From Maratus speciosus (Eukaryota; Arthropoda; Arachnida; Araneae; Salticidae), in contig OZ010788.1 in the NCBI GenBank assembly GCA_963932465.1, forward strand, positions 666,336,484 through 666,400,483: a DNA stretch of 64,000 nucleotides, read 5' to 3'. Numbering within the stretch: the stretch's first letter is position 1; each line of letters begins with the position of its first letter. The translations under genes were made by a program, and so were the position numbers. The notes beneath the pieces are model-generated. The model worked only from the letters and a program-made list of their open reading frames with translations. It did no database searches and was not told where the DNA came from. Below are positions 56,975 through 64,000 of the stretch, in pieces.

Positions 56975-57790
56975 CCTCTATTTCCGAAAAGTAATCTTCT
57001 CCTTATTTATTCGCAGAATTTTGTGGCATCTCGATGTAATAGTTAAAATAATGATATTTAGAAATTTTGAAAAATAAAGATGCAAATTATCGGTTGGGTA
57101 TAGATGCATGCGATTGCACACATCTCTGCATACAAACTTCTATTTCCTACCATGCAAAACCTGTTACTAACTAATTAAGTAGTTAATTTATGTATACTGC
57201 TAATTACTACATAACAAACGCTAGCTAGTGCTTCTTTTTTGTCCACAGACTTGATGGGAAGATGATATTGTCATTATAGTAGAACATTAAAACTTTGTGG
57301 TTCAACACCGAGTCTACTCGAGATCATTTATTTATCTTTGCAAAATTTGCTTTTGACACCAGTATAAAGAAAATAAAATTTGTTTTATTTAATTAGAGCA
57401 TTTTCGCAATTGTGTAATTGAAGATAACTTCTTTTAAAAAAGCGGTGCCAACCGAATAAAATTTATGTAAAAGTCACAGGACCGGAAAGGGTTAACCAGA
57501 TATGCAAATATTTTAGTACCTCTATTTACGAATAGTAATCTCCCCCTTTTTAAGTTGCAGAATTTTGCGACATCTCGATGTAATTGTTAAAATACATCGA
57601 GAGTATTGGAAAAAGACACTTTTTCCAACAGACACTCAAAATCGATATATTTAGTAGTTTTTAAATATGGAAGTAGAAATAATCGGTTGTGTATTGATGA
57701 ATCCGATTGCACACATCTCTGCATACAAACTTTCATTTCCTACTATGCAAAACCTATTAATAACTAAATGCTTACAAGTAACCAGAAAAA
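56975..57790. repeat. direct duplication, ~250 bp
   Basis: GTAATCT, TTGCAGAATTTTGnGnCATC, TCGATGTAAT, GATTGCACACATCTCTGCAT and ACAAACTT occur near 56988-57170 and again near 57535-57760. A family E element lies between them. Confidence 0.8.
57302..57495. mobile_element. TTAA foldback, family E, left end decayed
   Basis: The right end CAGGACCGGAAAGGGTTAA and the interior GACACCAGTATAAAGAAAAT, TTTATTTAATTAGAGCA, GCGGTGCCAACCGAATAAAA match 12416-12599 and 61952-62153. The left TTAA appears as TTCAA. Confidence 0.6.
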
Positions 57791-58055
57791 AAAATTGAAA
57801 ACAATTACATGAAAAAATAAATATGGATGTCAGAGAATTATAGAAAAATATTACCACATTGAGATCTTCTGTAACCAGCAATGAGGTATAAAAAAAAACA
57901 AGGGTAAGGTTATATGTAACTATTGCCATAAAAAAAAGTTTAAAAAAAATAATGGACCAAGGAGTAATAATGCACAGTATATGCGGATACAAACTGCAAT
58001 ATATTGGACCAGCTCCCTCTATAATACATCTAAAAATGAATTCCACTGTGTGCAT
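57651..58055 (-). other. 134-codon ORF, unrecognised
   Basis: It is the longest ORF in the window. It is rich in F, I, L and C, with several hydrophobic runs that could be read as membrane segments. Its C-terminal part (VGNESLYAEMCAIGFINTQP) lies in the direct duplication; the other copy reads VGNRSLYAEMCAIACIYTQP. The differences change residues as often as not, so selection is not evident. No motif is recognised. A chance ORF in T-rich antisense DNA is likely. Confidence 0.2.
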
Positions 58056-58098
58056 ATATATATATAAATATAAATAAGCTCTTGGGGGGTTAAAGATG

Positions 58099-58278
58099 CA
58101 GTGATGCTAGTGGGCTACTTTATTCAAATTTAAATTTCTTGATTGGCATCACTTTTTTTATATGCTAAAATTCTCCTTATTTTTGCCTTAATTAATATAA
58201 GGTGAATTTTATTATTTCAAAAAAGTTGTTCCAATCAAGAAATTTTAATTTTAAAAAAGTAGTCCACTGGCAACACTG
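58099..58278. mobile_element. hAT-like foldback, family K (180 bp)
   Basis: It starts CAGTGATGCTAGTGGGCTAC and ends GTAGTCCACTGGCAACACTG. An exact 8-bp duplication TAAAGATG lies on both sides (58091-58098, 58279-58286). Inner arms TTTCTTGATTGGCATCAC and GTTCCAATCAAGAAATTT pair. Confidence 0.9.
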
Positions 58279-58660
58279 TAAAGATGTTAATTCTATTTAT
58301 TGTGTTTTACACCAGTTTTTATTATACTCTTTTACTGCAAAAGTTTTAAACTTGTATAACCTTTTGGCTACATTGTAAATACAATTTCGATAATATTTCT
58401 ATCTATTCCCTGTCACATTTTATTACAAAAAGTACAAAAAAATTACTCTTATATTTTTTAGAAAAAGGCATTTTTTCCAATAGACACTCAAAATCGATTG
58501 TAATGCTTGGCAGACTTTATGGAGTCTGATGCCTGGCTACCTCCCCGTGAAATCAATTCTTTTTGTTATTCATTCTTGCTCACTGTTGAATTTTTTAAGA
58601 ACTCTACTCCGGTATCTCAAGGGAATAAAGGTGTATAATTAAGACAAAAGTGTGTTAAGT

Positions 58661-58693
58661 GGTGTTTTTAAGAAAGAACTTCTTAAAAACACC
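58661..58693. repeat. perfect 14-bp hairpin
   Basis: GGTGTTTTTAAGAA, a five-base loop AGAAC, then TTCTTAAAAACACC. It lies immediately beside the hammerhead-like motif at 58714-58752 and may belong to the same Penelope-type terminus. Confidence 0.8.
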
Positions 58694-58713
58694 ATAAAAA
58701 TGAAACATTCACA

Positions 58714-58752
58714 ACACGTTTCGAAAGAATACCGCCTATCTTCATCAGGAAC
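58714..58752 (-). ncRNA. hammerhead-like motif (PLE type), second site
   Basis: On the minus strand: CCTGATGAAGATAGGCGG, then TATTCTTTCGAAACGTG. CTGATGA and GAAA are the hammerhead core, and this CTGATGAAG...CGAAACG arrangement is typical of Penelope-like element ends. Stem II pairs only partly (GATAG with CTTTC), so this copy may be inactive. Confidence 0.45.
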
Positions 58753-58768
58753 AAACAAGATGTGCAAC

Positions 58769-58982
58769 TAGTGGCGGCTCGTAACTGGGTTTTTTGGGGG
58801 CACTAAATGCAAGGCAAATTTATCTCTATTTGTTTAAAAAAAATCTTTGCCTTAACTTTTAGTAGAATGTTTTAACATTAAACAATGCAGAGATTTCTTT
58901 TAAAAAATAATGGTAAGAAAAGAATAAAATTGTTCGTTATGCATTTAGTGCCCCAAAATATGACAGTCAGGAGCCGCCACTG
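58769..58982. mobile_element. hAT-like foldback, family N (214 bp)
   Basis: The left end is TAGTGGCGGCTCGTAACTGG and the right end CAGTCAGGAGCCGCCACTG. An exact 8-bp duplication TGTGCAAC lies on both sides. GGGGGCACTAAATGCA and TGCATTTAGTGCCCC are the inner arms. It is the intact counterpart of 30869-31596 and sits next to the Penelope-type motif. Confidence 0.9.
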
Positions 58983-59640
58983 TGTGCAACTACGTCGAAA
59001 GCAGGATCAAGACATGGTGTACGTCAACCTTTTAATGCGGTAGCACGCTATCTTTTCATTTGATGATGAAATACCATGTTCTTTTTAAAAGCGTTGTGTA
59101 AGTGGTTTCAAAGTACTTTTTTTTTATTTAATATTTTTATATGATATTTTTACACCAGTATTTATAACATTTCACGGCAAAAGATTTAACATTTAAAATC
59201 ATCTAGTAACTATTTCTGGGGTCGCAGATTAATATATTTTAACTACCACTATTTCCAAAGAATAATCTTCATAGCAGATTTCTTTAACGTATGCATTAGT
59301 AGTCTACTAAAAAAATACTGTTTGGAAATAGTTGCAGTCAATATATAACACACTCCGATCCTTGCTTTTGGGCTGCTCTGTAGGTATCTGTTGATGCTAA
59401 TCTTTCTATCTCTTTCCTGTCAAGAAGTACAAAAAATTCACAATTAAAGATTAATTTAAGTGCCTTTTTATAGTATTCCAATATACGCTGAAAATCAATA
59501 GTATAATGCTCGACTGACTTTATGGCGTCTGACTACCTCCTCATGAAATCAGTTCTTTTTATTATTCATTCTTACTCACTGTTGAATTTTTTTTAACAAC
59601 TCTACCCCGGTCTTCGACGGGAAACAAAAAAGTTAATGAA

Positions 59641-60073
59641 CTTTTAAATCAATTAAAAAGCTAATGAACCTTTAAATTAGCTTTTCATACTGGAAATAAT
59701 TTCCCCATCAAATTAGCGAAACTTTTCCCTGCTTATTCTCGGAAAAAATGAAAAAAAAAAAAATTCTATGATTATAGTGGGTTTTTTTTTTTTTTTTTTT
59801 GTATTATGCAATAACTCAATAATGTAAAGCCCTTGGTAAACAAACTACAAAGACATTTAAATATACTGTACCCAATATTCTCGCAGTACGCAAAAGAGTG
59901 ATATACGGCACTTGATATTCCAATAGTTGTATATCGTGAGTACCAAATGGGAACGATCACGCAGCGTACCTTGCGTGATTTTCAGTCACGAGGCGTGTTC
60001 ACTCTCTTAAGATTTCGTGATTCCGCCTGCGCTCTTTCCAAATTCATTAGTATTCGACGGGCGAATAAAGTGT
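59641..60073. other. AT-rich stretch, nothing recognised
   Basis: Poly-T at 59780-59801. The stretch 59940-60070 is slightly GC-richer (TCGTGATTCCGCCTGCGC) without an ORF or partner. Confidence 0.4.
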
Positions 60074-60583
60074 ATTAATCGTATCGGTTTCTTTTTGATG
60101 TATATCGATTTGTTACAAGTTGGGCAAATGACTGCAAAAGTATGCCTTCGTTTTTAAAGAATTACACGGCTGTAAAGATTCAATTGCATGATTAACTTAT
60201 GAACAGGTTATGTAAATTAGTAAACTTTTGAAAATACAGTTATATTATTATACCTCATCGTCCTTCGATATGTCAATAAATTTCCCAAACAGGAAATCTT
60301 AGCGTATTTGTCTAAGTACCTGATTTTGAACACTGCCTTGAAGAACAATGATTTCTTCTCAACAGTTCTGCATCATCCAGAACAGTGATGTGTTCTTAAA
60401 AAGTGTTCGAAGGTCGAATGAAGCAGCGTTGCCACATTGGGGACTTTTTTAATTCAGATTATTCAACTGTCACCACTTTTAGCATAATTCGCCTTATTTT
60501 TCAGAATCTTTAATCTATTTCTAAATAGGCCGAATATCTCTATTTCAAACAAGTCGGAAATTGCTCGTCAAACGTGGCAAATG

Positions 60584-61303
60584 AGGTGCGTTCGTACTAT
60601 AACTAGTTTTATAAATATTTTTTGCACCCCATATTGTACTGAATGTGTATTTATTTGCAATTCATAAGTGCATAGTCTGTAACATCATTAAAATGCACTT
60701 GCAATAATTTTTTCCCATTCCCCTTAATGTAACAGAAAACTTTTGACTGTCCTTGTAATTAAGCTATACATCCGATTTTCATGAAATTTGAAATGGCTCG
60801 ACAAAATTTTGCAGCAATTATATATTTAAAATTTCAGCCCATTCGGAAAGCTGTAACATCATTAAAATGCACTTGCAATATTTTTTCCCACTGGCTTTAA
60901 TGTAAAGAAAAACTTTTGACTGTCCCTGTAATTAAACTATACATCCGATTTTCATAAAATTTGAAATGGCTCGACAAAATGTCGCAATAATTATATATTT
61001 AAAATTTGAGACCATTCGGAAAGCTTTAACATCATTAAAATGCACGTGCAATAATTTTTCCCATTGGCCGTAATGTAAAGAAAACTTTTGACTGTCCCTG
61101 TAATTTAACTATACATCCGATTTTCATAAAATTTGAAATGGCTCGACAAAATTTTACAACAATCATATATTTAAAATTTCAGACCATTCGGTTGGGTAGT
61201 TTTTGCTCTATTATATGCGGACGGACAGACGGACGGACAGACAGACAGACGGACTGAACGACGACTATAGGTGCTACGTATTTATATAATTACGAACGCA
61301 CCT
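60584..61303. mobile_element. 720-bp element X with AGGTGCGTTCG ends
   Basis: It starts AGGTGCGTTCGTACTATAAC and ends ATTACGAACGCACCT. It carries three tandem units of about 174 bp and then a GGACGGACAGAC-rich run (61221-61255). No ORF. The class is uncertain; it sits in the middle of K'. Confidence 0.75.
60679..61195. repeat. ~174-bp tandem repeat, three units
   Basis: Units begin GTAACATCATTAAAATGCAC at 60679, 60853 and about 61026 and end ACCATTCGG. They also share AACTTTTGACTGTCC and GAAATGGCTCGACAAAAT. Spacing 174 and 173 bp. Confidence 0.95.
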
Positions 61304-61951
61304 AAAAAGCGGTGACAATCAAACAATCCGAATTAAAAAAGTCCCCGATCTGGCAACACTGGAATGAAGTGAATTAATAGTATTAGTTTATTTTTTATGT
61401 ATATCGATTTGTTACATGTTGGACAAATAACTGATGCGTTCTGAATGAGTGTTCGAAGGGCGAATGAATTATCAATCGTATCAGTTTCTCGTTGATATAT
61501 ATCGATTTGTTATATGTTGGACAAAGATACAGCGGTATGCTTTCATTTACAAAGGATTAATTGTCTGAGAAATCAATTAAATAATTAACTTGTGAACAAG
61601 TTATGTAAATTAGTTAACTTATTTTTTACAGTACATCTTGAAATGTATTTATATTATTGTACTTCAACATACATTACATGTATCAATAAATTTCCCAAAC
61701 AAGGTAGGTTAACGTACTCATCTGGAATCTGATTTTGAACACTTTCCTTCAAAACAATGATTTTTTCCAAACCGTTCATCCTCATCCAAAATAGTGATGT
61801 GTTCTGAATTAGTGTTCGAAGGGCAAGTGAAGTATTAATCGTATCAGTTTTTCGTTGATGTACTCGTATATTGATTTGTTACATGTTGGACAAAGTCTCA
61901 ACGGTATACTTCCTTTACAAAGAATTACTTGTCTGAAAAATCAATTGATGA

Positions 61952-62153
61952 TTAACCCCTTCGGGGCCATAGGTGCATATCTGCATCTTCAAAAGGTGCT
62001 TACAGCACTTGCTTTAGCTCCCAGTAAAAAAGAAAAGTAAATTTTATTTAATTAAAACATTTCCGTGATTAGTAAAGTAAAGTTAATTATTTAAGAAAAA
62101 GGGGTGTAAACCGAGTAAATTTCGTGTAAAAGACGCTGGTCCTAACGGGTTAA
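61952..62153. mobile_element. TTAA foldback, family E (202 bp)
   Basis: It starts TTAACCCCTTCGGGGCC and ends TGGTCCTAACGGGTTAA. The sister unit of its host repeat reads GCATGATTAACTTATGAAC, where here TTAA is duplicated around the insert. Confidence 0.85.
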
Positions 62154-62270
62154 ATTATCAACACGTTATTTAAATTAATTAACTTATTTATTACAATATA
62201 TATTGAAAATACCTTTATACCTTTATACACTTGAACATAATATGTCAATAAATTTTTGATTTTTTGTATT

Positions 62271-62842
62271 GCATGTTGGAGAGTGTGTTAAAACTTCATT
62301 TATCATTTGTTTTTCGAAAAAGAGGTAACTTACATTGCACTGCTGTAACATGATCATGTCTGCTCGTATTTACATTTTATTGGCTGGCAACAAAATTTTT
62401 TATGTGGGTTACATGCGGCCCGCGAGTCACGAATTTGAAATGCTTGCCTTACTGGATAACCTTGTGTCTTGGTTTTTTTAATTTAACAACTGATATATTT
62501 CCGGACTCTTTGAATTATGTTGCTTGGGACATAATACTACTTCGATGGGCCACACGTGGTTCACAGCCGTACCTTTGATAAGCTTGCTTTAGAGCAGTGG
62601 TTCCTAACCTTCATTAGTACGCCACATACCTTCAAATAAAAAAAATCGCGAACCAACTAACGTAAGGGTGTATATCAATACGGACATTGTTGCATGGCCT
62701 CTATAATATATCGGCTATCCTATCCTACATAAACGTAATTTTTTCGTACAAAGGGTACACTATCAACAAAAAGAAGAATTTGTAATCCCAATGTATTAAG
62801 TGGAATAATAATTAAAACAACACACGAACTACAAATACATGA
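62271..62842. other. AT-rich stretch, nothing recognised
   Basis: No ORF of 60 codons, no hairpin, no partner. It contains GGCCCGCGAGTCACGAATTT (62417), the slightly GC-rich part. Confidence 0.4.
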
Positions 62843-63659
62843 TTAACCCCTTAACCCTTAAATGCACGATTTTTTATTTTGTTTCGAAAAAATTATATAT
62901 GATTCTCTGAAAGGTTTATAACACAGGAAAAATAATGAAAAAAAATCAGAGATATATTTTTCATATAATATGTCAATTTTTTCTTTTGTTGCACATCTGC
63001 AATATAAGTGAAAAATACTGTGGTGGAGCTGTTTTATGCTAAAATAATGCAAATTAGTAAATACTTTAATAAGTATATCTCCAAATACCTTGTTTTATAT
63101 AATTGTATATTTTATAAAACTTAGCCTTTAACACTTTAATTCCCATAATAAAATACGTTCTAGAAATTAAGTAGTTTAGATAATCTGACTTTACACCAGA
63201 AAGTTTCAATGGTTAATTTCGCTTTATTTAAATACGGAATGTCTGTTCTTTTTTTTTTTTTTTCTTTTAAGCAAGTATAATTTCTATTTTAATTTACTGG
63301 CGTGAATTAGGTATATGCGAATAAAAAAAAATCTATTAAATTCAAAACAGTATTGTTTGCATATATGCAAAGCTGCGCACTAAAGGGTTAATTCTCGCTC
63401 CCGTGATATTCACGGATTGTGCCTTTTATTCAGATTGTTCTTTATTATGTACCAATGCAGGATGAATAGAGTTCCTACTGAAGTTTTTATGCTTCATTTC
63501 ACCTCTTATCGACGGTGATCAGTCGGATGTTCTTATATCTTTATTATGGTATAATTTTACTTGACATTAAACAAGGTGAATATTTCTTTTTCAAAAAAGT
63601 GGTGTCAATAAGCAATTTAAATTTTAAACCGTAATTTAATGCGACCGTTAAGGGGTTAA
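62843..63659. mobile_element. TTAA foldback, family F, split by family T
   Basis: It starts TTAACCCC, is interrupted, resumes TTAATTCTCGCTCCCGTG at 63388 and ends CGTTAAGGGGTTAA. The uninterrupted copy at 52137 reads TTAACCCCTTAATTCTCGC, so the break is at the second TTAA. About 80 bp near 63450-63535 (ACCAATGCAGGATGAATAG ...) are absent from the other F copies. Confidence 0.85.
62851..63391. mobile_element. TTAA element, family T (541 bp)
   Basis: It starts TTAACCCTTAAATGCACGA and ends GCGCACTAAAGGGTTAA. It is inverse to 32515-33042. The 64-codon minus ORF 62858-63052 is unrecognised and not kept in the other copy. Confidence 0.85.
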
Positions 63660-64000
63660 AAATACGTTTCATTATTATCAATACATAACTTTATAATCAG
63701 TGAAATTTCTGGCACTAGCGTTTATCGATGAGGGCATCCATATCCGGGTTAAAACTGGTTAATTTTAACTTTAAGTCACTTTCTACACGTATTTTGTTTC
63801 TGTACTTGTTTTTCAAAGCAAAGTGGGTACTTTTCCGTTAGACGGACACCATGCCAAAATGTATGCTAATGCGCCAATTATTTCAACCCTGATCGTGAAA
63901 AGGATTTTTATTGTAAACCATGCGACGTAACGCGATAGTTCGTAATATATGCCATCATATACCATACACCATATACATATATTCGTATATACATGCATAG
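63660..64000. other. AT-rich stretch to window end
   Basis: The ORF 63813-63998 (minus) is Tyr/Ile-rich and unrecognised. No repeat partner seen. Confidence 0.4.

Larger units (their letters stand above)
58290..59640. repeat. direct duplication of ~0.35-0.5 kb
   Basis: TTTACACCAGT...TTTTACnGCAAAAG (58306, 59149), CCAATAnACnCTnAAAATC (58480, 59480), CTGACTTTATGGnGTCTGA (58511, 59515) and TTGTTATTCATTCTTnCTCA-like DNA (58562, 59560) recur in the same order, about 0.85-1.0 kb apart. Confidence 0.75.
60424..61361. mobile_element. hAT-like foldback, family K', split by element X
   Basis: CAGCGTTGCCACATTGGGGA on the left and CCCCGATCTGGCAACACTG on the right. An exact 8-bp duplication GAATGAAG lies on both sides (60416-60423, 61362-61369). 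Without the insert it matches the 194-bp copy at 33451. Confidence 0.9.
60074..62270. repeat. ~0.36-kb segment repeated about three times
   Basis: TATTAATCGTATCnGTTTCT, TATATCGATTTGTTACA, GTTGGACAAA, GTGAACAnGTTATGTAAATT, TCAATAAATTTCCCAAACA and TGATGTGTTCTnAAT...GTGTTCGAAGG recur from about 60074, 61370 (partial), 61470 and 61830. The units are split by K' (60424-61361) and E (61952-62153). Confidence 0.8.

Noticed and set aside
57651..58055. 134-codon ORF as a membrane protein
   Set aside because: Hydrophobicity follows from T-rich antisense DNA, and part lies in a non-constrained direct duplication; kept only as an unrecognised ORF.

Overview
This window looks like AT-rich, repeat-saturated nuclear DNA of a eukaryote. 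An arthropod is the most likely source and an arachnid would fit, but nothing here fixes the species. There are no long ORFs (the longest is 134 codons), no operons, rRNA or CRISPR arrays, and no complete protein-coding gene that I can defend. Almost everything recognisable is transposon-derived, mostly short foldback (MITE-like) elements 145-450 bp long, plus local tandem and segmental duplications. In the entries below I use my own family letters: B-J, L, S-W, FF and GG have TTAA ends (piggyBac-like target sites); A, K, N, P and DD are hAT-like with about 8-bp target duplications; R, Y, O, Q and EE are Tc1/mariner/pogo-like with TA targets; M, BB, CC, Z and X are unclassified foldbacks.

Layout. 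0-3.7 kb: a hAT-like element with an exact 8-bp target duplication, then a 2.05-kb pogo-like transposon with a decayed transposase on the minus strand. 4.1-10.6 kb: a Penelope-type hammerhead-like inverted repeat and many foldbacks on a background of old diverged repeats. 10.9-15.3 kb: a satellite-like array of about 24 monomers of roughly 150 bp with a very conserved core, fading out to 18.3 kb. 19-26 kb: foldbacks in an old diverged tandem array that ends at a GC-richer island (25.98-26.4 kb) holding the best candidate for a real gene start: a minus-strand first exon with a signal peptide and a consensus splice donor. 26.4-38 kb: TTAA elements, a Tigger-like element, a nested hAT element, a triplicated ORF-bearing segment and a tRNA-like sequence. 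38-43 kb: a 743-bp TTAA element and a triplicated 0.6-kb segment whose middle copy carries two insertions. 44-53 kb: the densest nest of TTAA elements, including a three-level nest with a piggyBac transposase tail. 53-64 kb: triplicated and duplicated segments carrying nested TTAA, TA and hAT insertions and a second Penelope-type motif.

How it fits together. Because host segments are themselves repeated, several insertions can be compared with an uninterrupted sister copy in the same window. This shows TTAA, TA or 8-bp target duplication directly. Many foldbacks with unrelated ends and different target-site types share one interior design: CACCAG and a T/A-rich stem on the left, TTATTTAAT in the middle, CTGGTG on the right. 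That shared core under swapped ends is the most unusual pattern I see. Coordinates of repeat ends come from hand alignment and may be off by a few bases.
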